A DNA stretch of 18,107 nt from Malikia sp041190985 (GTDB taxonomy: Bacteria; Pseudomonadota; Gammaproteobacteria; Burkholderiales; Burkholderiaceae_C), in NCBI GenBank assembly GCA_041190985.1, contig JBEEPT010000078.1, positions 1 through 18,107 of the forward strand. Reading direction: 5' to 3'. Below are positions 1 through 6,528 of this stretch, in pieces. The notes below the pieces were generated by a model. That model was not told where the DNA came from. It made no database searches and saw only the letters and a program-made list of their open reading frames with translations. The position numbers and the translations under genes are program-made. The stretch's first letter is position 1. Each line of letters opens with the position of its first letter.

Positions 1-1264
1 GCGCCCGTTCGCGGAAATCATGCGCCAGTGGAGCACGCTGCACCCCGAGTTCGCCTTCCTGCCACGCAAGTTCAAGATCGCCATCACCGGCGCCCGCGAA
101 GACCGCGCCGCCGTTCCCTGGCACGACGTCGGCCTGTTCCTGGTGCGCGATGCCTCAGGATCGCTGGGTTTCAAGGTGCTGGTCGGTGGCGGCATGGGTC
201 GCACGCCCATCATCGGCTCGGTGATCCGCGAGTTCCTGCCTTGGGACCAGATCCTCAACTACCTCGAAGCCATCGTCCGCGCCTACAACCGCTTCGGCCG
301 GCGCGACAACAAGTACAAGGCCCGCATCAAGATCCTGGTCAAGGCCGAAGGCCAGCGCTACATCGACGAGGTCGAGGCCGAGTACCGCCGCATCGTCGAG
401 CAGGACGGCGCGCCGCACACCGTCAGCGCCGCCGAGCTGGCACGCGTCCAGTCCTGCTTCGTCGAGCCGGCGATCGACTTCGCTGCGCCCGCAGCCGCTG
501 CGGTCACCGCCGAGGAAGCGCCCGAGTACCAGCGCTGGCTGGCGCGCAACGTGCAGCCGCACCGCAACCCCGCACTGCGCGCCGTCACGCTGTCGTTCAA
601 GCGCCTGGGCCAGTCGCCCGGCGACGCGACGGCCGACCAGCTCGACGCCGTCGCCGTGCTGGCCGACGCCTTCAGCGCGGGCGAGCTGCGCGTGACGCAC
701 GACCAGAACCTGCTGCTGCCCTGGGTGCGCGCCGACCGCCTGCCCGACGTCTGGCACGAAGCCAAGCGCCTGGGCCTGGCCAAGGCCAACGTCGGCCTGC
801 TGACCGACATGATCGCCTGCCCCGGCGGCGACTTCTGCGACCTGGCCAACGCGCGCTCGCTGCCGCTGGCCGACGCCATCACAGAGCGCTACCAGGACCT
901 CGACGAACTGGAAGACCTGGGCGAGATTGACCTGCACATCAGCGGCTGCATCAACTCCTGCGGCCACCATCACAGCGGCCACATCGGCATCCTGGGCGTG
1001 GACAAGGACGGCAAGGAGTGGTACCAGATCACGCTGGGCGGCTCGGACGGCTCGACCCTGAGCGGCCCCGCCATCCCCGGCAAGGTGATCGGCCCCTCGT
1101 TCGCACACAGCGAGGTACCGGACGTGATCGAGGCCATCCTCGACACCTACGTCGCCCAGCGCCAGGCCGCCGAAACCTTCCTCGCCACCTACCAGCGCGT
1201 CGGCGCCGAGCCCTACAAGGCCGCAGCCAACGCCATGCGCGTCGCCACCGCGCGCGCCGAATGA
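1..1264 (+). CDS. cysI: Sulfite reductase (siroheme, [4Fe-4S]) hemoprotein, C-terminal part
   Basis: The product is the six-electron reductase that turns sulfite into sulfide for cysteine synthesis; related siroheme enzymes reduce nitrite. The gene enters the window already open, with codons in phase from base 2, so only about the last 420 residues are seen. The siroheme/[4Fe-4S] ligand motifs are visible as Cys-x5-Cys (ACPGGDFC, codons at 818-838) and Cys-x3-Cys (GCINSC, codons at 947-961). A GGGMGR segment near 187 is typical of the ferredoxin-like half-domain of nitrite/sulfite reductases. No flavoprotein subunit gene (cysJ) follows. The four-base ATGA overlap with the next gene and the cys genes downstream place it in a sulfate assimilation operon, which favours sulfite over nitrite as substrate. 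Its electron donor is probably a ferredoxin, since a 7Fe ferredoxin and its reductase lie downstream. Confidence 0.93.
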   Translation, partial: RPFAEIMRQWSTLHPEFAFLPRKFKIAITGAREDRAAVPWHDVGLFLVRDASGSLGFKVLVGGGMGRTPIIGSVIREFLPWDQILNYLEAIVRAYNRFGRRDNKYKARIKILVKAEGQRYIDEVEAEYRRIVEQDGAPHTVSAAELARVQSCFVEPAIDFAAPAAAAVTAEEAPEYQRWLARNVQPHRNPALRAVTLSFKRLGQSPGDATADQLDAVAVLADAFSAGELRVTHDQNLLLPWVRADRLPDVWHEAKRLGLAKANVGLLTDMIACPGGDFCDLANARSLPLADAITERYQDLDELEDLGEIDLHISGCINSCGHHHSGHIGILGVDKDGKEWYQITLGGSDGSTLSGPAIPGKVIGPSFAHSEVPDVIEAILDTYVAQRQAAETFLATYQRVGAEPYKAAANAMRVATARAE

Positions 1265-1671
1265 ACGCCAGCCGATTTGACGAGAGCGAGAACATGAAAC
1301 TGCTGACCGCACAAGACATCGCCGCCGACAGCGCCGAAGGCGTGCTGGCCGTGGCCAACGACACCGACGTGCAGACCCTGGACCTGACGGGCGTGCAGCG
1401 CGTCGACCTGGCCTTCCCCAAGTTCAGCGACGGCCGCGCCTTCAGCCAGGCCTTCGAGCTGCGGCGCCGCCTCGGCTTCGCGGGCGTGATCCGCGCCACC
1501 GGCGACGTGCTGGTCGACCAGCTGGTGCAGATGCAGCGCTGCGGCTTCTCGGAAGCGGTGCTGCGCGCCGACCAGGACCGCGCCGTGGGCGAGCAGCTGC
1601 TCCAGCACTTCAGCGGCTTCTACCAGGGCGACGCCACCGACCTGAAGCCGCACTTCGCCAAGGCCGCCTGA
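1261..1671 (+). CDS. DUF934 family protein of the sulfate assimilation operon
   Basis: This small protein (136 residues from this start) belongs to the DUF934 family, commonly found between sulfite reductase and cysH in beta- and alphaproteobacteria. Its biochemical role is not settled; an accessory role to sulfite reductase is a guess from conserved neighbourhood. The core with LDLTGVQRVDLAFPKFSDGR and RRRLGF...IRATGDVLVDQL is what I recognise. The protein is soluble, with no signal peptide, membrane segment or metal-binding cysteine cluster. The start is ambiguous. ATG at 1261 overlaps the cysI stop as ATGA and would be translationally coupled. ATG at 1294 (MKLLTAQD) has a purine-rich GAGAGCGAG just upstream and would remove 11 charged residues that look unconserved. 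I list the longer form. Confidence 0.85.
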   Translation: MNASRFDESENMKLLTAQDIAADSAEGVLAVANDTDVQTLDLTGVQRVDLAFPKFSDGRAFSQAFELRRRLGFAGVIRATGDVLVDQLVQMQRCGFSEAVLRADQDRAVGEQLLQHFSGFYQGDATDLKPHFAKAA

Positions 1672-1682
1672 GGAGAGCCGAG

Positions 1683-2453
1683 ATGAGCGAAGTTTCCAGC
1701 CTGGGCGGCGCGTCCGCCTTCAAGCCCAAGAGCCTGTCCGCCCCCGAGCTGCACGCCAGGCCCAGCGCCGACTTCGAGGCCAAGCTGGCCGAGACCCGCG
1801 CGCTGCTGCAGCGTGCCGCCGCCGAGTTCCAGCCGCTCACGCAGGCCTCCAGCCTGGGCGCCGAGGACGTGGTGATCACGCACCTGATCAACGCGCTCGA
1901 GCTCGACATCACCGTCTTCGTGCTCGAGACCGGCCGCCTGCACGCCGAGACCCTGGCCCTGCTCGAGCGCACCGAGGCGCACTCGCGCGCGCCGGTCAAG
2001 GTCTACCGCCCGCAGCACGAGGCGGTGATCCAGTTCATCCGCAACAAGGGCCAGGACTCGATCTACCAGAGCATCGAGCTGCGCAAGGAATGCTGCGGCA
2101 TCCGCAAGATGGAACCGCTGGCGCGCGCCCTCGCGGGCCAGAAGGCCTGGATCACCGGCCTGCGCCGCGAGCAGTCCAGCGCCCGCGCCGAGGTGCCGCT
2201 GATCGACGAGTCCGAAGTGGCGAGCAAGGGCCTGACCAAGTTCAACCCGCTGGCCAACTGGACCTGGGGCGATGTCTGGCACTACATCGCGCAGAACCAG
2301 GTCGACTACAACCCGCTGCACGACCAGTTCTTCCCGAGCATCGGCTGCGCGCCCTGCACCCGCGCCATCAGCCTGGGCGAGGAGTTCCGCTCCGGCCGCT
2401 GGTGGTGGGAGGACGAGTCCGCCAAGGAATGCGGCCTGCACGTCAAGAAGTGA
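1683..2453 (+). CDS. cysH: Assimilatory adenylyl-sulfate (APS) reductase, [4Fe-4S] type
   Basis: This enzyme reduces adenylyl sulfate to sulfite and AMP with thioredoxin or glutaredoxin as reductant, in the cytoplasm. The 256-residue protein has a modified PP-loop nucleotide site (SSLGAEDVV, about residues 57-65). It has the cluster-binding Cys-Cys pair at 137-138 (CCGIRK), a Cys-x2-Cys at 222/225 (GCAPC), and the C-terminal ECGLH motif whose Cys250 is the sulfite-carrying nucleophile. The two cysteine pairs mark the [4Fe-4S] APS reductases and are missing from the E. coli-type PAPS reductase. So I call it APS-specific, which agrees with no APS kinase gene nearby. It starts 11 bases after the DUF934 stop, with a GAGGAGAG ribosome site overlapping that spacer. 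Confidence 0.94.
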   Translation: MSEVSSLGGASAFKPKSLSAPELHARPSADFEAKLAETRALLQRAAAEFQPLTQASSLGAEDVVITHLINALELDITVFVLETGRLHAETLALLERTEAHSRAPVKVYRPQHEAVIQFIRNKGQDSIYQSIELRKECCGIRKMEPLARALAGQKAWITGLRREQSSARAEVPLIDESEVASKGLTKFNPLANWTWGDVWHYIAQNQVDYNPLHDQFFPSIGCAPCTRAISLGEEFRSGRWWWEDESAKECGLHVKK

Positions 2454-2531
2454 ATACGCGGCAGCGGAGGTCCTGCGCGCCGCGCGGCCCCCGCATCCCC
2501 GCCTGATTAAGCCAAGTAAAGCGACCAGAAC

Positions 2532-3440
2532 ATGAGCCACCACCTCAACAACTCGCACCTCGACGCGCTGGAAGAAGAGACCATCTTCATCCTGCGCGAA
2601 GTCGCCGCCACCTTCGAGCGTCCCGCCATGCTGTTCTCGGGCGGCAAGGACTCGCTCGTCATGCTCAAGTGCGCCGAGAAGGCCTTCGGCGTCGGCCGCA
2701 TCCCGTATCCGCTGCTGATGATCGACACCGGCCACAACTTCCACGAAGTGACCGATTTCCGCGACTTCCGCGCCAAGGAGCTCGGCGCCGAGCTGATCGT
2801 GCGCAGTGTGGAAGATTCCATGGCGCGCGGCACCGTGCGCCTGTCGCGCCCGGACGAGAGCCGCAACGCGCACCAGTCGGTCACGCTGCTGGAGGCGATC
2901 GAGGAATTCCGCTTCGACGCCCTGATGGGCGGCGCGCGCCGCGACGAGGAGAAGGCGCGCGCCAAGGAGCGCATCTTCAGCCACCGCGACGCCTTCGGCC
3001 AGTGGCAGCCCAAGGCCCAGCGGCCTGAATTGTGGACGCTGTTCAACACCCGCCTGCAGCCGGGCGAGCATTTCCGCGTGTTCCCGATCTCGAACTGGAC
3101 CGAGATGGACGTCTGGCAGTACATCGAGCGCGAGAACATCGCCCTGCCCAGCCTCTACTACACGCACAAGCGCGAAGTCGTGGAGCGCAAGGGCCTGCTG
3201 GTGCCCGTGACCGAGCTGACGCCGCCCAAGGAAGGCGAGGAAGTGGTCGTGCGCGACGTGCGCTTCCGCACCGTCGGCGACATCACCTGCACCTGCCCGG
3301 TGGCCAGCACCGCCGCCAGCCCGGCCGACATCGTGATCGAGACCCTGGCCGCCGAACTCAGCGAGCGCGGCGCCACCCGCATGGACGACAAGACCAGCGA
3401 CGCCTCGATGGAAAAGCGCAAGCGCGAAGGCTATTTCTGA
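2532..3440 (+). CDS. cysD: Sulfate adenylyltransferase subunit 2
   Basis: CysD is the catalytic subunit of ATP sulfurylase, which makes APS and pyrophosphate from ATP and sulfate; CysN drives it with GTP hydrolysis. At 302 residues it has the usual length. The PP-loop SGGKDS sits at residues 36-41, and further conserved family stretches include FNTRLQPGEHFRVFPISNWT and the C-terminal RKREGYF. It follows cysH after a 78-base gap that contains a GC-rich dyad but no convincing terminator or promoter, so read-through from cysH is likely. The ribosome site is weak (AAGTAAAGCG upstream of ATG). cysN follows after 27 bases, as expected for a heterodimer partner. Confidence 0.96.
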   Translation: MSHHLNNSHLDALEEETIFILREVAATFERPAMLFSGGKDSLVMLKCAEKAFGVGRIPYPLLMIDTGHNFHEVTDFRDFRAKELGAELIVRSVEDSMARGTVRLSRPDESRNAHQSVTLLEAIEEFRFDALMGGARRDEEKARAKERIFSHRDAFGQWQPKAQRPELWTLFNTRLQPGEHFRVFPISNWTEMDVWQYIERENIALPSLYYTHKREVVERKGLLVPVTELTPPKEGEEVVVRDVRFRTVGDITCTCPVASTAASPADIVIETLAAELSERGATRMDDKTSDASMEKRKREGYF

Positions 3441-3467
3441 TCCCGTCGAGCGAAAGAGAGTAAGAAT

Positions 3468-4769
3468 ATGGACGCACTGAAATTCATCACCTGCGGCTCG
3501 GTCGACGACGGCAAGAGCACGCTGATCGGCCGCCTGCTGGTCGACAGCAAGGCCGTGCTGCAGGACCACCTGGCCGGCGTGACTCGCGGCGGCGAGGCCG
3601 ACCTGGCGCTGCTGACCGACGGCCTCTCGGCCGAGCGCGAGCAGGGCATCACGATCGACGTGGCCTACCGCTACTTCAGCACCGAGGACCGCAAGTTCAT
3701 CATCGGCGACGCGCCGGGCCACGAGCAGTACACCCGCAACATGGTGACGGCCGCGTCGAGCGCCGACGCCGCCGTGGTGCTGGTCGACTCGACCAAGATC
3801 GACTGGGCCGACGCCGGCCTCAAGCTGCTGCCGCAGACGCGCCGCCACTCGCTGCTGTGCAAGCTGCTGCGCGTGCCCAGCATCGTGTTCGCGGTCAACA
3901 AGCTCGACGCGGTCGAGGACGCCACGCTGGCGTTCAAGAACATCAGCGGCGCGCTCAACGCCTTCGCGGCCGACGCCGGCATCCCGGTGACCGCGATCGT
4001 GCCGGTCTCGGCGCTCAAGGGCTGGAACGTGGTCGACGTCAGCGTGCCCGGCTGGTGCGGCTACGAGGGCCCGACGCTGCTGCAGATCCTGGAGCAGCTG
4101 CCCAACACCCCGCAGGAAACCGAGGCGCCGCTGGCCTTCCCGGTGCAGTGGGTCGAGAAGCAGCACGACTCCAACGTGACCAGCCAGGGCCGGCGCGTGT
4201 TCTGGGGCCGCGTCGCCGCCGGCACCTTCGCGCCGGGCGCCGAGGTCCAGGTCTTCCCGAGCGGCCAGAAGGCCCTCGTCGCCCAGGTGCTCGACCACGC
4301 CCGCAACCCGAAGGCGGTCGCGGCCGGCCGCGGCGCCGGTGTCGTGCTCGACCGCGAGGTCGACGTCTCGCGCGGCGACTGGATCCTGGCCGCCCCGGTC
4401 GCGGCTGCGGTCGCAGACGACGACTTCGACACCCCGGCCGCCGTCAGCGCCTATCCGGGCCGCAAAGAGCTGTCCGCCACCGTCGCCTGGATGGACGACG
4501 AGCCCCTGGTCGCAGGCCGCGTCTACTGGGCCTTGCACGGCCACCGCTGGGTCAAGGCCAAGGTCAAGCGCGTCGTGCACAAGCTCGAGATCAACACCCT
4601 GGCCGAGGAGAACTCCGACCACCTCGACCCGAACGCGATCGGCCATGTCGAGCTCGTGTTCCAGGAGGCGCTGCCGGCCGTGGCCTTCGGGCAGTCGCGC
4701 GTGCTCGGCGCGCTGATCCTGGTCGACACCGCCAGCCACAAGACCTCGGGCGCGGTGCTGGTCAACTGA
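3468..4769 (+). CDS. cysN: Sulfate adenylyltransferase subunit 1 (GTPase)
   Basis: CysN is the elongation-factor-like GTPase subunit of ATP sulfurylase. The 433-residue protein has the G1 loop GSVDDGKST (residues 10-18), the G3 motif DAPGH (81-85) and the G4 motif NKLD (144-147), followed by EF-Tu-type beta-barrel domains. It is a little shorter than E. coli CysN, mainly because its N-terminus begins almost directly at the G1 strand. It ends without a C-terminal APS kinase (CysC) domain, so this operon makes APS but not PAPS. A GAAAGAGAG purine run precedes the ATG and supports the start. It is the last cys gene of the operon; a stem-loop with a short T-run lies about 55 bases after the stop. 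Confidence 0.96.
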   Translation: MDALKFITCGSVDDGKSTLIGRLLVDSKAVLQDHLAGVTRGGEADLALLTDGLSAEREQGITIDVAYRYFSTEDRKFIIGDAPGHEQYTRNMVTAASSADAAVVLVDSTKIDWADAGLKLLPQTRRHSLLCKLLRVPSIVFAVNKLDAVEDATLAFKNISGALNAFAADAGIPVTAIVPVSALKGWNVVDVSVPGWCGYEGPTLLQILEQLPNTPQETEAPLAFPVQWVEKQHDSNVTSQGRRVFWGRVAAGTFAPGAEVQVFPSGQKALVAQVLDHARNPKAVAAGRGAGVVLDREVDVSRGDWILAAPVAAAVADDDFDTPAAVSAYPGRKELSATVAWMDDEPLVAGRVYWALHGHRWVKAKVKRVVHKLEINTLAEENSDHLDPNAIGHVELVFQEALPAVAFGQSRVLGALILVDTASHKTSGAVLVN

Positions 4770-4801
4770 GCCAGGTCAATCCCGTCGCAGCCGCGAGGCC
4801 C

Positions 4802-4807
4802 TAAAAT
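4802..4807 (+). promoter_or_regulatory. Possible -10 element upstream of the ferredoxin gene
   Basis: TAAAAT matches the sigma-70 -10 consensus at five of six positions and stands out in a very GC-rich gap. No good -35 hexamer is seen 16-18 bases upstream, so the call is tentative. If real, transcription would begin near 4814, just ahead of the stem-loop at 4824-4857, and would give the ferredoxin-reductase pair its own promoter apart from the cys operon. Confidence 0.3.
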
Positions 4808-4823
4808 CGCGGCTTCGAGCACC

Positions 4824-4857
4824 GCCGGCCCGCCCCTTCGGGGGCCGCGCCGGCTTT
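4824..4857 (+). terminator. GC-rich stem-loop with short T-run after cysN
   Basis: The self-complementary arms GCCGGC (4824-4829 and 4849-4854), an inner CCCC/GGGG pairing and a TTC(G) loop form an imperfect hairpin followed by TTTCTC. It could terminate the cys operon. The internal mismatch and weak T-run make it less certain than the tRNA terminator at 16740, and it may instead be leader structure of the ferredoxin mRNA. Confidence 0.4.
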
Positions 4858-4897
4858 CTCCATCGACACCCAAGCGCTGCCACGGCAGCCCCGCATC

Positions 4898-5227
4898 ATG
4901 ACCCACGTTGTTACCGAAGCCTGCATCGCCTGCAAATACACCGACTGCGTCGACGTCTGCCCCGTCGACTGCTTCCGTGAAGGTCCGAACTTCCTGACCA
5001 TCGATCCGGAAGAGTGCATCGACTGCGCCGTCTGCATCCCCGAGTGCCCGGTCGGCGCGATCTACGCCGAAGAGGACGTGCCCAAGGACCAGCAGCACAT
5101 GATCAAGCTCAACGCCGAACTGGCCCTGCTGCCGAACTGGAAGAGCATCACCAAGCGCAAGGCGCCGCTGCCCGACCACGAGCAGCACAAGGACCAGACC
5201 GGCAAGCTCGGCCTGCTCCAGCGCTGA
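4898..5227 (+). CDS. fdxA: 7Fe ferredoxin ([3Fe-4S][4Fe-4S]), FdxA type
   Basis: This is a small soluble electron carrier of 109 residues. The cysteine pattern matches Azotobacter-type 7Fe ferredoxins. By analogy Cys9, Cys17 and Cys50 would hold the [3Fe-4S] cluster, and Cys21, Cys40, Cys43 and Cys46 the [4Fe-4S] cluster. Cys12 and Cys25 correspond to the extra non-ligand cysteines of that family. The C-terminal tail past residue 60 is also typical. No good Shine-Dalgarno sequence precedes the ATG, but MTHVVTEACIACKYTDC is the conserved N-terminus, so the start is secure. The gene lies between the cys operon and a ferredoxin-NADP+ reductase gene, which suggests a role in passing electrons from NADPH to redox enzymes such as the adjacent sulfite reductase. 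That partnership is inferred from position only. Confidence 0.95.
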   Translation: MTHVVTEACIACKYTDCVDVCPVDCFREGPNFLTIDPEECIDCAVCIPECPVGAIYAEEDVPKDQQHMIKLNAELALLPNWKSITKRKAPLPDHEQHKDQTGKLGLLQR

Positions 5228-5260
5228 TCCGCCGCTGATCTGGCCTTCCCGCAGCCCGAC

Positions 5261-6343
5261 TTGAGCGCGCCCGCCGCACCAGACGTCCTGATCGAGACCG
5301 ACGCCCTGATCGTGGGTGCCGGCCCGGTCGGGCTGTTCCAGGCCTTCCAGCTCGGCCTGCAGGAGATTGCCTGCCAGATCGTCGACGCGCTGCCGCACGC
5401 GGGCGGCCAGTGCGTGGCGCTCTACGCCGACAAGCCGATCTACGACATCCCCGGCATCCCGGTCTGCTCGGGACGCGAGCTGGCCGCGCGGCTGCAGCAG
5501 CAGCTCGCGCCCTTCCAGGTGCCGCTGCACCTGGGCCAGCAGGTCGAGGCGCTGCAGCGCCAGGCCGACGGCCGCTTCCTGCTCGCGACCGAACGCGGGC
5601 TGCGCTTGCTGGCCCGCACCGTCTTCATCGCCGCTGGCGTCGGCGCCTTCGTGCCGCGCCGCGCCGCCCTGCCCGGCCTCGAGGCCCACGAGGGCAAACA
5701 GGTGCACTACCACGACGTCGACCCCGCGCGACTGGCCGGCCGCCATGTGGTCGTCATGGGCGGCGACGAGTCGGCCGTCGAGACCGCGCTGCAGCTGGCA
5801 CGTAGCGGCCAGTGCGCCAGCGTCACGCTGCTGCATAGGGTCGACAAGTTCAAGCTAGGCGCGGAACTCGAGCAGGCGCTGCGCGAGGCGCTGGCCAGCG
5901 GTGCCGTGCGCCTGCGGGTCGGCCAGCCGCTGGAGATCGAGACCCGCGACGACGGCGGGCAGGCGCGCCTGGTCGCGCTGCAGGTCGCAACGCCGGACGA
6001 AACCACCGAGCGGCTGGCGCTGGACCTGCTGCTGCCGCGACTTGGCCTCAGCCCCAAGCTCGGACCCATCGCCGAATGGGGCCTGGCGATGGAGCGCAAG
6101 CTGCTGCAGGTCGACCCCGCGAGCTTCGCGACCAGCGAGCCCGGCATCTACGCGGTCGGCGACATCAACCACTATCCCGGCAAGCGCAAGCTCATCCTGT
6201 GCGGCTTCCACGAGGCCACGCTCGCGGCCTTCGCGGCGTCCGCCTATCTGAGGCCCGAGCAGCGCCAGCTGCTGCAATACACCACGACCAGCCCGCGCCT
6301 GCACGAACTGCTGGGCGTTGCAGGGTCAGTCGCCCGGACGTAG
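5261..6343 (+). CDS. Ferredoxin-NADP+ reductase, thioredoxin-reductase-like type
   Basis: This FAD enzyme of 360 residues should pass electrons between NADPH and ferredoxin. It has the thioredoxin reductase fold with an FAD site GAGPVG (residues 19-24), a second Rossmann motif VVVMGGDESAVE (about 163-174) and the C-terminal FAD-binding YAVGDINHYPGKRKLILC. It lacks the CxxC redox pair of true thioredoxin reductases, which is the hallmark of the YumC-type ferredoxin reductases. The NADPH motif reads GGDESA where relatives usually read GGGDSA. The only plausible start is TTG at 5261: there is no in-frame ATG or GTG between the fdxA stop (same frame) and the FAD motif, and no clear ribosome site. 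It follows fdxA by 33 bases, and the pair is probably co-transcribed. Confidence 0.9.
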   Translation: MSAPAAPDVLIETDALIVGAGPVGLFQAFQLGLQEIACQIVDALPHAGGQCVALYADKPIYDIPGIPVCSGRELAARLQQQLAPFQVPLHLGQQVEALQRQADGRFLLATERGLRLLARTVFIAAGVGAFVPRRAALPGLEAHEGKQVHYHDVDPARLAGRHVVVMGGDESAVETALQLARSGQCASVTLLHRVDKFKLGAELEQALREALASGAVRLRVGQPLEIETRDDGGQARLVALQVATPDETTERLALDLLLPRLGLSPKLGPIAEWGLAMERKLLQVDPASFATSEPGIYAVGDINHYPGKRKLILCGFHEATLAAFAASAYLRPEQRQLLQYTTTSPRLHELLGVAGSVART

Positions 6344-6346
6344 AAT
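6318..6346 (+). promoter_or_regulatory. Putative sigma-70 promoter for the TPP-riboswitch operon
   Basis: TTGCAG (6318-6323) and TAGAAT (6341-6346) are separated by 17 bases; the -10 matches consensus at five of six positions and the -35 at its first three. The predicted start near 6353 would put the whole riboswitch aptamer inside the transcript. The promoter overlaps the end of the upstream reductase gene. Confidence 0.45.
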
Positions 6347-6375
6347 ATCAAGGTGCCTGCTTGTCCAGGCACGCA

Positions 6376-6459
6376 AGCTGGGGGTGTTGGCGTCCATCCG
6401 GTCGCCGACTGAGACAGTCCCTTTGAACCTGATTGAGGTAATCCTCGCGCAGGGAAGCT
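6376..6459 (+). promoter_or_regulatory. TPP riboswitch aptamer (THI-box)
   Basis: This element binds thiamin pyrophosphate in mRNA and turns the downstream genes off when TPP is plentiful. The diagnostic conserved parts are all present and in order. A G-rich 5' strand (GGGGGTG) is followed by a hairpin TTGGCG (6387-6392) / CGCCGA (6403-6408), then CTGAGA (6409-6414). Next come TCCC (6418-6421) pairing with GGGA (6452-6455), the near-invariant ACCTGATT (6427-6434), and a short GAGG/CCTC hairpin (6435-6446). The closing helix is AGCT (6376-6379) with AGCT (6456-6459). It lies 69 bases before the ATG of the LuxE-like gene on the same strand, so that operon is its target. Confidence 0.93.
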
Positions 6460-6474
6460 GGTCCCGGGGTCCGT

Positions 6475-6528
6475 GCTGCCGCGAAGGGCGCCGTACCGGG
6501 CCTGGCAGCCCTGCCCTCGAAAGCTGCC
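6475..6528 (+). promoter_or_regulatory. Putative riboswitch expression platform (alternative hairpins before the start codon)
   Basis: GGCAGC at 6504-6509 can pair with either of two identical GCTGCC copies, at 6475-6480 or at 6523-6528. The second copy ends directly at the ATG (6529). The two hairpins exclude each other, and the downstream one would bury the ribosome landing site. No U-run follows, so translational control fits better than termination. This is read by eye, without an energy calculation. Confidence 0.4.

Noticed and set aside
2454..2531. A terminator or promoter between cysH and cysD
   Set aside because: There is a GC-rich dyad but no T-run and no recognisable -35/-10 pair. 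Read-through is the simpler reading.
1620..4739. A 1039-codon open frame on the minus strand across cysH, cysD and cysN
   Set aside because: It lies wholly opposite well-supported cys genes. Its translation is rich in Val, Ala, Gly, Leu, His, Asp and Gln with no family motif, as expected for the antisense of GC-rich codons.
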